The notes: generated by a model from the letters alone, not told the origin. Shown: positions 10,890-22,929, numbered from the stretch's first letter. The stretch: 64,000 bases of DNA from Ephemerocybe angulata (GCA_013368325.1 JAACJK010000110.1:310001-374000); one strand, 5' to 3'. Program-made: numbers and translations.

Positions 10890-13800
10890 ATTATCTCTGA
10901 CAGGCACTCCTAGCCCCCAATCCCCCCTGCCACAGTCCACTCTGCGCCTTACAGCAGCCCACCCTACATGTCAACGCGGGGTGCTACGTATAAGGGAAGA
11001 CTGAGCTGGTCATGCGGGACATCAGTGTCGTCACTTCTTCCACGGATGCCAATGCCACACTTGCGACAGGGAAGTTCAAGAGTCAATTAAGAAGGAGGAT
11101 GGGAATATGAAGAAGAAGCATGGATCGATGAAGTACGTAGTCTGTACACATTCTCCTGGAATCAGTTAGTGGTCTTCTTCGAAAATGCCCGGGGTACGGC
11201 AAGTGGGCGCATCCGATTCAGAATGAGGGCACCAGTGGGCGTAGAGAGGCTTGCCTGCTCAGAGTGGGTGTGGTTGGTGATCTGCATGAACTTTGAACTT
11301 GCATGAGGCAAGGACTCAGAGTAGTTATTGTCGCTTTCAGGTTGCAGCCACCACGAGGCGCTCGTCCTTCCCAGGCATCCAAACGCCCTGTTCGTTTCTC
11401 AACGCGTTGCGACCTTGGCGCATAAGGGTCGTGTTCTAACTTCTCGAGCTGCTCTCGACATCTCTTTATCCTATGTTCCCTTCGTTGCTCAAACTCGTGT
11501 TGTTAGAGGTCGTGAGCTTGAGAAACTGACGCTACCGTTAATACCCGAGTTCATAGGAAGTTTCGCCGATATTAATTGTCGCGATGAGGTCTGAAGTCCA
11601 AACATACCCTGGCTGTTACCCATGCACATACAGAAGAGCACCTTTTAGAACATGGCCACTTAGTCGGAAGTTGCTAGCTGTACTACGATTTCATACCTAC
11701 AACTCGACGCGTCGTTCCGAGTCGCACTTGGCAGGATTACAGCACCTCTCCCATACACGCGTCGCCTGCGCCTCATCGCGATTGACAAGGAAAGCCACCA
11801 TGAGAAGAGCATAGAAATACCATCCTATAGCGCACAAGAACGCGAAAGACTCCGAAGGACGCGTACGACGCTTTACAAAACCTTACTCCTACGAACCTCT
11901 CGAAACCTCATTGTTCGAAGCAGTTATCCCCGGTGTCGCCCGCCGGGCCCGGGCCCGGGAGGGTATCCGACCGTCAACTAATTTGAGTACGTAGCTTGGA
12001 GAGTTCCGTCTGATCATGGCTAGAAGCTGGTCCGGAGGATCGTAGTTACGCGGCTCACCCCGAGGTGTTTTGACTCATCGGAAGGAACTCGGTGGGCTTG
12101 ATTGAGGTCAGTTGTCCCGATGGTCTGCTCAAGGTCCGCTCCCTCTTTCGAAGATGTGATTTCGATTGGTTTCGACATAAGTATTACGGTGTAATCATAC
12201 CGCGGACAATTGAGCAACTTATTGTTTCAGCGACCCTATGATGTCACCTCCCAATACCGAGGCTATCATGCATACGCGCCGGGCGCTAAAACTAGCGAGC
12301 TAGACCTTAGGTCCGGCGCTTCTCATACCGTCCCACGATTCATTGGGCTTTTTCATGTCATGGAGATAGCTATCACATCGAATGGAGCTGAGGCAGGATT
12401 AATATGCGAGAATGGAGGCCTCTATGGTATTGTGTTGCCGTATGGTCCTGGGCAGAGGGCTGTCGAGAACAATTAGAGGTGGCGATATGTATAGAGTACT
12501 GAGTTCCTGCTCATTTGTCTACGCATTCAATTGAAGTCGCTAATTGGGCCCAAGCGCATTCAAATGGACCTGCTAGGTTTATAAAAGGATGTTCTCACAG
12601 TAATACTCATCGGAATCTCCGCTCTGTGAATGGGGCGAATCATTCCATCTGGAAATGATATCTGTTATATCGGTGTTGTATCTCCGCGCACCGGAGTATG
12701 AGGCCCGGAAAGGGTACAGTCGAGCATTCCGCTCTGTCGTGTAAACTCAAGTCGTAGAGACACGAAGTCCTGCCAGTTCTCGGAGCCCACGCATGATTGA
12801 AGCTGCTTCGGAGGTGGAAGGAAGGCAATGTTATGAACACGCCTTGTGCACGTTCATGTTCATGTACTTCCTGCTACCCAGGGTCATGTTCTTCATCAAG
12901 TGTCTTGACCGCTTCGAACCGAGAATAAGTAACTGTCCAGTCATCTTCTATGGCCGGATATGGAAGACGACTCTGCTCAAGAAACCAAGTTGTCTAGTCT
13001 CTAGGATCAGCTGGGCTTAATCTGAAGAGCTTCGCCTGGGTAAGAGCACTGCGTGCGTGCGGTGGTCGCGTCCATCTACCACCTCTTTCGCATCCCTCCC
13101 CCTAAATGACTAACCCTGAGATAAAAGTAGTCGGTGACTCTGCGAATGGAAGACAGGAAGCCAAGAAACAGTGGGCATGCCGGCGATGCGCACGGTCGTG
13201 CGGTCGGTCCGTGCGAAGGCATGCCTCCGACACGCATCGCAGAGCGTTATTATGGCAGGGGAAAATGAGCTGTGCCGTCAGTGCGCAAAAATAATATGCA
13301 GACTATGGTTATGCCCCTCGGAATAACTGCAGCGTTGTCACCGCGCTGCACGGCTACATACTGGCTGGCAGCGCCACGACTCGGTGCTCGGTACATACTT
13401 GGCAGAACTCCTATTAGCAGTTGACAGTGACCATGTTTCGAGGCATGCGCAGCGTCTCCGGGAATGGAAGGAGGCTAGCCGACCTAGTCATAGCACAGGA
13501 ATGGATGGATGGACGTCCGTACTTACTCGACTGTTGGCTGGCGAGATGGGTACCACGCTCAGATAGTCGAACAATGGAAAGTTCATGTGAAAGGGAAAAT
13601 GAGTCGAACGGAGAGTCAGTTCATCTTGACTTCATCTCACCGAGGTGGGTATGTAAATGCTAACCTTATCAATTACTAGAGAACTTTCGTGAGCTGGGCG
13701 GACAGTCCGAAAGGATATGCATTAGTGCTAGCGCACGGACGTAGGCCTAGTGTGTGTCGGAGAGGTCAGTCAGTCTGCATCTACATCCGCATCTAGCGCC

Positions 13801-14592
13801 GGGATGGCAGAGGGCTTGACTGCTTGTCCACAAGTAGGGTTTGTTGTAGGTAAACAAACATGCGTCGTGAGCGCGGTAAATTGGCTTTCATACTTTGGAT
13901 AAGCCCAGCCTTTCTTGTCGTGTCGGTGATACGTCGCCCGCGGTGTAGATGGATGGATGGATGAGGATGGGCTCAATCAGGATCATGTTGGGGTATGCAC
14001 GGTACCCTACACTCGTGGCAGCCCAATGACCACTTGTGGTAGGTGTACCTGTAGAGGCTTGACACAGGTACCACCTGAGCGATGGATAGATAGATCCTCT
14101 AAGCAAGGGATATTGTCCAGAGTGATTTCGTAAGACGGACCGCGAGGCGACCTGTCTGTATATCGCCGTCGATATCCATCTAGCGCACAAGATGAGGTAC
14201 AACCCGTGTGCGGTATGATTGGCTCTGAATATTCTGAGCGTCTCGCTGGATGCTTGTATGTTTGTTTCATGAACACGGCGACAGGGTCGGATCGGCGGTG
14301 TCGTGTCGTGCAGAGTCAACACTGGTCTATGGTGAGCTCTGTTCGGAACTCTACTCGGCGTACAGGAGGGCCATAGAGCGCAGATGGGAGAGTTGGAGCA
14401 TCTGGAAGGAGTCAAGAAGGAAGACGAGTTGAGGAAAGCGGTGGCCGCGGGGACAGTAGCGGAGGCAATACGTAAATTGGCCGTAAGGGGCGAGATGTGA
14501 TCGGGCTCGGGATTTGTCTTTTGTCTTCGCGGGACGGACGCGTTCTTAAATGGCCTGCTGCTCCTGTCAAGGTCTGCTGCCTCTTCACTCTA
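10890..14592. other. Gene-poor region
   Basis: About 3.7 kb in which no open frame shows a recognisable domain or a spliceable coding pattern. It holds an imperfect inverted repeat (13174-13225), a GC palindrome-like run near 11941-11962, a short ATGG tandem repeat near 13951-13963, and an orphan TATA-like tataaaa near 12582. It probably contains decayed repeats plus the promoter of the F-box gene at 14593. Confidence 0.4.
13174..13225. repeat. Imperfect inverted repeat
   Basis: The left arm at 13174-13195 (ggcatgccggcg, then cgcacgg) pairs with the right arm at 13209-13225 (ccgtgcgaaggcatgcc), with a loop of about 13 nt. No flanking duplication was found. Confidence 0.45.
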
Positions 14593-15930
14593 ATGCCCGT
14601 CTTCGACTTCTTTGCAGAGTTTACCTCGACAGCAGGGGCCCGGCCATGGCTCTCTGCTGCCCTCGCCGCGAACCAGTACGACTACGCCCGCCAAAAGCCG
14701 TCCTCCTCGTCGTCCAGGCCCATCCTGCACGCCCTCGCCGTCAACTTCACCCCGTACCCATCGTTGACGACGACGTCAAAATCCGCTGCGGTGCACCCAC
14801 CGTCGCCCGTGCAGATGCCCCTCGAGATCATCCTGGCCATCATCGAGGCCGCATACGACCCCGACACCCCCGACACCCGTCTCCTGCAGTCCTGCGCACT
14901 CGTCTGCCGCGCCTGGTCCACCCACGTGCAGAAGCTGCTCTTCAAGACCGTATCCCTGCGCACCGCCAGCGCATATACCGCCTTCCGCCGTGCGGTGTCC
15001 ACGCGCCCCGTTCTGCGCGACGCCGTGCGCCGCCTCCGCGTCGTAATGGACTACAGCCAGCCATCTTATCTCCCCCAGCACGCCTTTGCACACGCGGTCG
15101 CCATGTGTCCCGGTCTGGTCGACCTCGATCTCGCGCTCTACGGCTACTCTGAGCCTGGTACAGAGGCTCTCGGATCCCTGGAGTCTCACCGTCTACGGCG
15201 GCGTGCGCCGTCCTTCGACGCAGAGACGATCAGCATCCTCCGTAATGGGCCCAGCATACGCTCGCTGTCCTTCAGCAATTGGTCCGAGAACCAACAGTGC
15301 ATATTCCAGCTGCTCGATCTCTACCCTACAACTCTGCACTCGCTTTCCCTAAGCGGCACCGCGCCGCCCCCGCCCCCCTTTCCCAACGACAAGCCATGCT
15401 TCCCCGGGGCCCTCGAGCGCCTGCGGATCAACTACCAAACTCCCCCTTCAATAGAGTTCATGAGCTGGCTCCTCGCAGACTCCCAGCGCCACGCCTCCCT
15501 GCGCTCGCTCGCCTTCGCACGCGAGCCCTGCCCGGACCTGCTTCAATTCCTTATGGATGCGTTTGGGAGGGACCTGCGGTGCCTCGCCCTGCCCAGCTGC
15601 GGCACCGCGGAGCACGCGCGCGCGATCGAGGCTTGCTCGGCGCTCGAGGTGCTCAGGATGGACCGGCCGCAGCTCAACCCCCTCGCGTACAAGTCTGTCC
15701 CAGCAGCCATACGGCATCTGGCGCTGGGCGTTGAGCGCGACACACCGCTGCAGCCGGTTATTGATGTGGTGAAGACGAGGCGGGAGCTTGAGTGTGTAAC
15801 GGTGCGGCTGTGGAGTGGGGGCGAGGGCCATAGGTTGCTGCCCGCGCTGAGGATCGCGTGCGCGTACCGCGGAGTGGAGTTGAGGGTTACGCGGGATTCG
15901 GGGCTGTATAGGGCGTTGAGTGTGAGTTGA
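14593..15930 (+). CDS. F-box protein
   Basis: A single exon of 445 residues. After about 75 residues of Ser- and Ala-rich leader, an F-box follows (MPLEIILAIIEAAY, then LLQSCALVCRAWSTHVQKLL), with the Leu-Pro and Cys-x-x-V-C-R-x-W pattern typical of fungal F-boxes. The rest is leucine-rich and irregular (LRSLSFSNW, LHSLSLSG, LERLRINYQ, LRCLALPSC), suggesting degenerate leucine-rich repeats used for substrate binding. Family role: substrate adaptor of SCF ubiquitin ligases; the substrate is unknown. The start was set at the ATG at 14593 (MPVFDFFAEF). A longer in-frame extension to 14497 has no ATG of its own. The codon third positions are strongly GC-rich. Confidence 0.8.
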   Translation: MPVFDFFAEFTSTAGARPWLSAALAANQYDYARQKPSSSSSRPILHALAVNFTPYPSLTTTSKSAAVHPPSPVQMPLEIILAIIEAAYDPDTPDTRLLQSCALVCRAWSTHVQKLLFKTVSLRTASAYTAFRRAVSTRPVLRDAVRRLRVVMDYSQPSYLPQHAFAHAVAMCPGLVDLDLALYGYSEPGTEALGSLESHRLRRRAPSFDAETISILRNGPSIRSLSFSNWSENQQCIFQLLDLYPTTLHSLSLSGTAPPPPPFPNDKPCFPGALERLRINYQTPPSIEFMSWLLADSQRHASLRSLAFAREPCPDLLQFLMDAFGRDLRCLALPSCGTAEHARAIEACSALEVLRMDRPQLNPLAYKSVPAAIRHLALGVERDTPLQPVIDVVKTRRELECVTVRLWSGGEGHRLLPALRIACAYRGVELRVTRDSGLYRALSVS

Positions 15931-18507
15931 GGATGTCTATCTGGTGTCCAGGTCTCTGATGTGATCCGCCGTTTCTAGAGCTGCTGATCTTGCTCTCTCG
16001 CTTTCGTGGGCATCTAACCCTCATTCGTGCTGGTAAACTGTTGCTCTTTCCTTCTTTCGCTTTCTTGCTTTGCCTTTGCCTCCCTTCAAACCACCTGTAC
16101 CAAAACTGCCCCACTCCACGCATTTCTGATAGATTTCTCCCTCGCACCCATCCATTTGCCCGGGGCCCCTCTTTGCTACTCTTCACTTTGCTTCTCCAGG
16201 AATCCTGCTTGCCATAACTACTGCGTGTAGTTCTTCATCACATTTGTACCATCACCCATCCATCCATCATTCCCACCTTTCAAGTTATACGTTCACGTCC
16301 GTCCGTCAACCTTGTAAATATAGTCATGCCTTCCTCCTTCGCATTTCCACGTTCATACTCTGCTGCATTCACACTCTCCCCTTCCCCTCCACGGCCTTAC
16401 GACCCATTTTCATACCACGCTTTCGCATGACACCCATCACATGTACATGTCCCACTGCTTTAACGTCGCACGCCCAGTCAGTCTTGTTCTCATTTCGAGG
16501 TTCATATCGTTGCTTCCATAGCCCTTTCATCATCCGTCCTCGTTTCTTATTACACACATACTACTCTAAATTGCTGTTCTTCCCAGTATAGTTGACCCCT
16601 ACCTTCAGAGCTTTCTTTATCGTTATTCTGAATATCTATATAATCGCTTCCCCGCCCACTTGCGCTTCGTTCCTCGTTCCTCGTTCGCCCGCTCCTCATT
16701 CTCCTATAATTCATCCCTTTTAATTACCTTCTGGATTCTTCGAGGCTAGGCGGGAAGTTGGGATTCTCTGTGATCCTCTCCGGTGCTAGGCTGGAAGACC
16801 ATGGCCAGCTAGTACTCTGGCGTCTTCGAGTTCTGCGCGGTTGCTGCTTCCTGCTTCGGTCAACTACGTGTTGTGCCATGCTTCGCGCGGTCCGGTGCGA
16901 GGCTGGGTTTGATTCGCCACATAGCTTACTTACGAGCTTGGGTAGTCATACTTTGGGGTCTTCTTCCTTCGATTTGATTGAAACGTTCGTGTCGTTTTGT
17001 GCGGCTCGACTGCTTTCTACCCCACAGCTGCTATCCACTACTACTATACATTTCTAATGTTTGCACCTCCCCACTCTATTCCAGTAACGACATCGATCAT
17101 GACCTCTATACTTACGACCTCTATACCGACGTACATATAATGTTGTTCTCGTTATGCTGTTAGTCGATGAACTTAACTTCAGCTTCTATCTGTCCCCCAT
17201 CTCCTGCTGCCTCGGCTTGATGCTTCGATCGAAGGGGTCATCCTTATCCTCTGATGAGAACTGAGTACTGAGTATATCCTGGGATGCGGGTCGACGTCAC
17301 TCTGGTTATCTCTACGAGTTAGACTTGGTGCAGCGGCAGGGGGTTGAGTAGTGATAGATGGGCAAGAGATGTATGATGGTAGACCTGATGAGATTGGCCC
17401 CAGACTCGAGAGGTACTTCGAGATGGGGAGGAGTCACATCAGCTTCAATACGCAAAGCGCTTCGTGTTGGTCAGTTCACCGGAGGTGTGTACCGGTGTAT
17501 TATGTCTACGCGGAAAACAGGCTCTAAGCTCTCTTTGGTGTAGCTTAGCTTGCAATACCCCGCGCTGCAGCCTATGGAGGAATTCTAGTCTCCCAGTCTC
17601 GCACTAACTCCTAGGGTGCTTCGATAGATTCTAGCACGAGGAGGACAATAGCATTCCGCCGTTCCGCAGGCCTCCGGTGATTAAACTCCTATGTACAGGG
17701 TCTTCTAGTGTTGGGCGTAGGACATGGGCGTCTTGACGGATGTCGCGGGCGCTAAACCGACAACGGTTTGCCGAAGGCCCGAAGCGAGCGCGCGGCAAAC
17801 GCCGGGCTGCCGAAAGGCTTGGCTTCCCCGCCGGCCGCTGTGCCGCAGCGGAGGACGACGCCCTCGAGTCCAAGCCGGAGCAAGCACGGCGGCACTGACC
17901 CCGCTTGTCCGAGTTCCAATTCAATTCATTTCGCATCCTTTCATATCTCGCCCTCGAGCCTCGACATACGGGCCTCGCTATCATTCTATTCTTTCCGCAT
18001 TCCTATTCAGTCGCCAGGCGCTTGCGTTCGACGACTGTCGCTGCGGCACCAAAGTCTATTAAGCGTTCCCGTCGGACGTGCGGGCGCCACACTTTCGAGG
18101 AGTGCAGTTCGATCGGGGGTCGAGGAGACGGACGTCGTCGAGCAGTTGACGACACAAGCTTTCAGGAGTCGAAATTTGCGATCTCGGCTGCTGCGCCTCT
18201 CGTGGGTGGGGTAGCCGGCACAGTCAGACAGCTGGCAACATTCTGGTCTCCGCACACATACCGCCTGCATTAAGGAGGCCTTTTTGCACTTCGAAACAGA
18301 TTATTTGGCACGCACGCACGCACGCACGGACAGCGGTCGGGTGGAGCAAGCAGTGAAGCAACTCCGACCTTTTGCGATCGGGTGACTTTTTGACCGGCCT
18401 CGACGAACGCGCAAGACTCTACGGACGAACGGACGAGGGGAAGGAAGCACACACACACCATTGTCGTGTGCAGGAGAAACGCTGGTATTGGGAATACGTG
18501 AAAGGGA
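15931..18507. other. Long non-coding interval
   Basis: About 2.6 kb without a supported gene. 15.95-16.75 kb is markedly pyrimidine-rich on the plus strand. 17.73-17.89 kb is a GC-rich island, and 18309-18326 is a short CACG microsatellite. The last few hundred bases are the likely promoter and 5' UTR of the RS-rich protein gene. Confidence 0.45.
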
Positions 18508-20395
18508 ATGGCCGACTTGGGTGCTAGTGGAAGTAGAGGCGCGGCTGGTGGGCTGTCCTCGGTCGTCTCAAATCTCGTCCGAGCACAGATGGGCACGTCG
18601 CTTGCGCCGACGGTGACGGACGAGGACCTCGACCGAGAGGTGGCTCAGCTCATTCTTAAGGAGGCGAAGAAGAAGGCGGAGCGGTACAAGCAGCATGGGG
18701 TGCATGCGTATGTCGCGAGTAGGGATGTGTGAGTGCTTCCTTCCCCTTCCTCGCCTATTTCAATCCTTGTTTCGTTGCTCTCCTTTTTTGGCTTCATACT
18801 TTGCATTGCTGAGTTGCGCTTTGCACTGAGCATTCCTTGTGGAGGCCGTTTCAAGTTGCCTGGGTCCGGCTTTGCATTCTCCAGTTCCCCTACCACACCC
18901 TTTGTTCTTCAGCCCTACCTTATCTTCTTCTCTTTGTCTTCGGCTTCGTCCCCTTCCTTCTTTCAACGTTATGGCAATGATCCCAGCGCAAGACACTAAC
19001 GCCCTCCCCACCGCGCGTCTCAACAGGGACAGCAACGCCCCCCGGCCAAACAAGCGCTTCCTGACCTCCATCATCAAGAGCACAGACGACCACAACAAGA
19101 CCGTGCTCCGCGCCCAGGCGCAGGCAGCGCAGGACCTCAAGCTGCAACGGCTCGCACAGGAGAAGGAGGAGCGCAGGATGCGCGCGGAGGAGGCCGTCGA
19201 GGCTGAACGGTTACGGAGGAGGATGGCAAGCTCCGGTGGAGGGGACAGAGACAGGGATAGGGACAGGAGGAGTGCCAGTCGGAGTCGGAAGGGCAAAGAA
19301 CGTGAACGGGAGAGCAGTAGGAGGAGGGATGGAGAGAGAGCGAGGAGCATCAGGGGTTCCGAAGGGACGGCCGAACGGCGGGGGAGTGGGAGCAGGCAGC
19401 GAGGGAGGGGAAGTGGGGACGACTCGGAGACGTGGGATCGGTGGGACGGGAAGCACGCGCGGCGGGAGGGCGGGGAGCGGCGGAGGGTGCGGGACTGGGC
19501 TACGTGGACGGGAGGGGACGTGGACTCGGACGTCGCTGAGGAGGCGGGGCGCTTGCGCATACGCGCGTCGCACTCGAGGAGTCCTGAGCGGCGCACGCGC
19601 AGGGGCGAGAGGGATCGGGAGCGCAGCATGTCGCCACGCGCGAAAGGGAAGGAGGTGGAACGGCGGAGGTATGATGATGATGAAGACGAGGGGAGGCTGC
19701 CGCGCAGACGCGGGAGACGCGAAGAAGATGGGGAGAGGCAGCGGTCGCGCTCGACTTCATCGCGCACGGCACGCTCCCCTAGTCCAAAACGCAGGCCTAG
19801 GCATGCCCTGGATGATCTTAGTGACGGGGACGGCGAAGTAGGATCCCCAAAGCCTCGTACCCAGCATCTGAAAGTAGAGTCGGCTCGCCATTCCCCCAGA
19901 CCCACTGGTTCCCGGAAGAGAGACAGAAGTCTATCCCCTGAACCATCTTCTTCCAAGCGGTCTAAAACTAAATCTTCCAAGCACCGCAAACACCGCCGTT
20001 CACCCTCACGCGCACGGTCGCCCTCCGCCTCGCGCTCACCGCCGCGTACCCCCACACCGGGGCCGCAGGTCGCGCCCCCGTCCAAGATGGACAAATATTT
20101 TGAAGACACGTATGACCCCCGCCTGGACGTCGCGCCCCCCACCGTGCCTGCGACGGGGCTCATCAGCGACGCGGAGTTCGATGGGTGGGAGGCTATGCTC
20201 GCGCTCATGCAGCAGCGGCAGCAGGATAAGGAGGATAAACGGGTGTTGGAGCGCATGGGTGTGAGCTCTTCGTCGAAAAAGAAGCTTGTGGATGGGAGCG
20301 TGAGTGCTGCGGTAGAAAGTGGGAGCATCATGGATATTGCGTATACGAAGAGGGGCGCGGTGAGGGAGTGGGATATGGGGAAGAAGGGGTTTTGA
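18508..20395 (+). CDS. Arg/Ser-rich (RS) nuclear protein, probable splicing-related
   Basis: Two exons, 18508-18728 and 19027-20395, give 529 residues; the 298 bp intron has GTGAGT and CAG ends. A short N-terminal region contains EAKKKAERYKQHGVHAYV and NKRFLTSIIKSTDDHN. It is followed by a basic coiled-coil segment rich in Glu and Arg, then about 250 residues of RD, RE, RS and SR dipeptides. The C-terminus is ordered-looking (KMDKYFEDTYDPRLDV, FDGWEAMLALM, KRVLERMG). RS domains mark proteins of pre-mRNA splicing and nuclear speckles. That role is inferred from composition; I could not assign the conserved ends to a named family. The last coding segment is partly duplicated at 21972 onward. 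Confidence 0.75.
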
Positions 20396-20695
20396 AGGCT
20401 TTGTCTTTTGTTGACTTTTTCTTGCTGTACCATTTTGGTATCATTCTCCTCCCCAGCGACTTGGCGTATCTATCGGTAACCTATTCGCATATTTTATTTC
20501 TTGGATGAAAATCGCCTCACGCGACGCTCTGCGGATGCTTCATAATTTAGCGATATCTATCAGACTCATCCCCCTCTTTATTATTCATACACACTACAGC
20601 TTGATACCACTGTCCTCTAGAGACACGACCCTCACACCCTCTTCCCCCATGCCACTTTCCTTCTCACCTCAACTCCAACCCTGTATCATTATTCC
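20316..20695. repeat. Direct duplication, left copy
   Basis: About 380 bp holding the last 26 codons of the RS-rich gene, its 3' flank, and a truncated 3' end of the gene now complete at 22225-22929. It matches 21972-22331 along its length with small indels. Confidence 0.85.
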
Positions 20696-20857
20696 AAAAG
20701 GGGATGTCACGTGGACTATGGACCTCAGATTGCCCAACTTGTTGCTGTAGTACTTGAACTTGTTCCAGTACTTTGACTGTTGCTATTACAGTGTCAGCTG
20801 GGTTCGTGTCAAGCCCCTTCTTCTGCCTGCTGGCACCACTTGCACCCAAGTCCCTTG

Positions 20858-21831
20858 ATGGAACGTGTCCGCTGGCTCCTCGCTCTACCAGAACCTGGCT
20901 ACAACTCTTCGGGCAAGAGTAAGGGGGAGGTCAGACTGGAAGCTTTCTTGCGGAAGAGGCGGTCCCCGTTGTGGCGGTTTATCCACTGGTGCCGCGATAT
21001 CAACACCAATGGCCCACGAGTCCTTCGCGAACTTCGTGATCTTTTATGGGCAGGTAAGAGGTCTCCTTTCTTGGGGCGTGTAGAAGTGAACCTTTCCCAG
21101 CAACGTTAGGTCGCTGGTTTTACATCAAGGTTGACCGTCACTCCAGAGAGGCGCTTTCAATGAGGTTCCTATCGTCGCGGACAAAGATTCCACTCCCTCG
21201 AGTCTGGTTCACTCCGACATGGAAAGGAACAAAGTACATATTCATGTCGCGAATTCACGGGGTGGACCTGGCACGGGCTTGGGATAATCTTCCGGATGGC
21301 AAAAAAGTCCTCGTCGCAGAGCAGCTCCGAAACTTCATGCTGGAGCTCCGGTCAATCCCACCTCCTCCTGGAACAATTATCTCTTCTCTTGATGGAGGAC
21401 CCGTCCAATCATCCCGCCTGCATGAATGGGACCCGACATCGGGCCCCTTCCGTGACGAACAACACCTCAATCTCCAGCTTCGGCACCTGCGGCCTCTAGA
21501 AACCCTCCCAGAGCTCATACAAGTATCGCAAGCCAAAACTCATCCGATTGTTTTCACCCACAACGACTTCTTTCCCCGCAATATCATGATAGACGAGCCA
21601 ACGGGTCGAGTTCTTGCAATAATTGATTGGGAATCCTCTGGCTGGTTTCCATCACACTGGGAATATTGTATCTCCAGGAATTGGGGAACTTGGCGCCCCG
21701 AGCAGCTTGAGTGGATGGAGAAGTATGTACCCCAAATTCTTCCAGTATTCGAAGAAGAAGCGGAAGCGGACAAGATGCTGATGTATGGCTGCGGGTTTCC
21801 AATGATGGTACCAACGGAACATGCTCCCTAG
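20858..21831 (+). CDS. APH-family phosphotransferase (kinase-like)
   Basis: Two exons, 20858-21053 and 21101-21831, give 308 residues; the 47 bp intron has GTAAGA and CAG ends and the frame continues as WAATLGRWFYIKVD. The second exon carries the phosphotransferase fold: LRFLSSRTKIPLPRVW-like entry, a FTHNDFFPRNIMID catalytic loop (His, Asp and Asn of the Brenner motif) and IIDWESSGWF with the metal-binding Asp. APH enzymes phosphorylate small molecules. In mushrooms they form large families of unknown substrate, so drug resistance should not be assumed. The N-terminal lobe is short. The gene sits exactly between two copies of a duplicated flank and is in the same direction as the RS-rich gene. 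Confidence 0.8.
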
Positions 21832-21971
21832 TACTTTATACCAGTCGGTTGTGGACACAACACAACAACCGACGGACGAACAAATGTCCTTTCCTCGAGT
21901 GTTCATCGGAGCCTTCGCTCGAATGCCATTTAAATTTGAATCGCATGGAGTCCTAAACTACTGCCATCGCC

Positions 21972-22331
21972 AAAGTGGGAGTATTATGAATATTGCGTAC
22001 GAAGAGGGGCGCGGTGAGGGAGTGGGATATGGGGAAGAAGGGGTTCTGAGGGCCTCGTCTCTTGTTGTATTTTTTCTTGCTGTACCATTCCCCTTCCCAA
22101 CGACTTGGCGTATCTAACCTATTCGCATATCTTATTTCTTGGATGAAAATGCGCCTCAGGCGAGGGCTCTTCATAATTTAGCGATATCTATCAGATTCTT
22201 CCCCCTCGTTATTATTCATACATACTACAGCTTGATGCCACTGCCCTCTAGAGATACGACCCCCACGCCCTCTTCCCCACTTTCCTCCTCGCCCTGGGCC
22301 TCACTGGACTCCAACCTTGTATCATTATTCC
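21972..22331. repeat. Direct duplication, right copy
   Basis: A copy of 20316-20695. It begins inside the duplicated tail of the RS-rich gene, here frameshifted by a missing dinucleotide (gcgtacg against gcgtatacg), so the coding remnant is dead. It continues into the true 3' end of the minus-strand gene at 22225. Confidence 0.85.
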
Positions 22332-22929
22332 TCCTCGCCAAAACATCATGCGCGCATTTCGTCCCCGCAACCTGCAACATCTGGCCCCAGAACCCCCTCT
22401 GCGCCGCAGGCGCGGTAAAGAAACTATTCTTCGCCTCGCCCACGGCCCAGCCCTCGTCAATGAGCCCCTTCAGCGCGCGTATAGCCCACTGGGAGCACTC
22501 CCACCTCCCCCAGGGCACCTGGAGAAGTGGAGTGTCGCGCCTGCCAGGGGCCTGTGCGCACATGAAGTCTGTGAGCGAGGGCAGGGTGGTGGCGAGCTTC
22601 GGCAGGCGGACGAGGCAGATGAAGCGGGAGGCGCGGTTTGACTCTGGGCCTAGGAGGAGCGCGGGGCCGTGCTGCGCGGTGTAGCCGTCCTCGATAAGAC
22701 GCGCGTCCTCCTTTGCGTGTGGTGGGCCCGACTCCGAGTCGGAGGGGGAGGGGGAGCCGGAGCCGGAGGATGGGGACAAAGTCTGCAAGTCGGGTTGGGC
22801 TGTGACGATTTGGAACATGTGCACCGGGTCGCGTTTGAGGTTTGTCCCCGGCTCGGCAGCGATGAGGGCCCAATGGTAAGTCGTCGAGTCCCCAATGTCG
22901 TACAGAGCGATGTAAAACGAGAGTGCCAT
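22225..22929 (-). CDS. Conserved fungal protein of unknown function
   Basis: A single exon of 234 residues, MALSFYIALYDIGDSTTYHW at the start. The pattern of a short beta-strand, a YHWALIAAEP motif and a downstream MFQIVTA resembles a family common in mushroom genomes in which a YHWAL segment is conserved; I cannot name a function. A Ser/Pro/Asp/Glu linker near residues 65-85 and an acidic tail (SEEGVG region) are low complexity. It faces the RS-rich gene and APH gene, and its 3' end lies in the duplicated segment. The start is the ATG at 22929; an in-frame non-ATG extension exists upstream but is not favoured. Confidence 0.65.
   Translation of the reverse strand: MALSFYIALYDIGDSTTYHWALIAAEPGTNLKRDPVHMFQIVTAQPDLQTLSPSSGSGSPSPSDSESGPPHAKEDARLIEDGYTAQHGPALLLGPESNRASRFICLVRLPKLATTLPSLTDFMCAQAPGRRDTPLLQVPWGRWECSQWAIRALKGLIDEGWAVGEAKNSFFTAPAAQRGFWGQMLQVAGTKCAHDVLARRNNDTRLESSEAQGEEESGEEGVGVVSLEGSGIKL

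Noticed and set aside
18760..20433. 557-codon open frame on the minus strand
   Set aside because: It is antisense to the RS-rich gene; its Ser/Leu/Arg repeats mirror the RS codons.
20858..21831. Reading the APH gene as an antibiotic-resistance gene
   Set aside because: The Brenner motif only shows the kinase fold; fungal APH families are large and mostly of unknown substrate.
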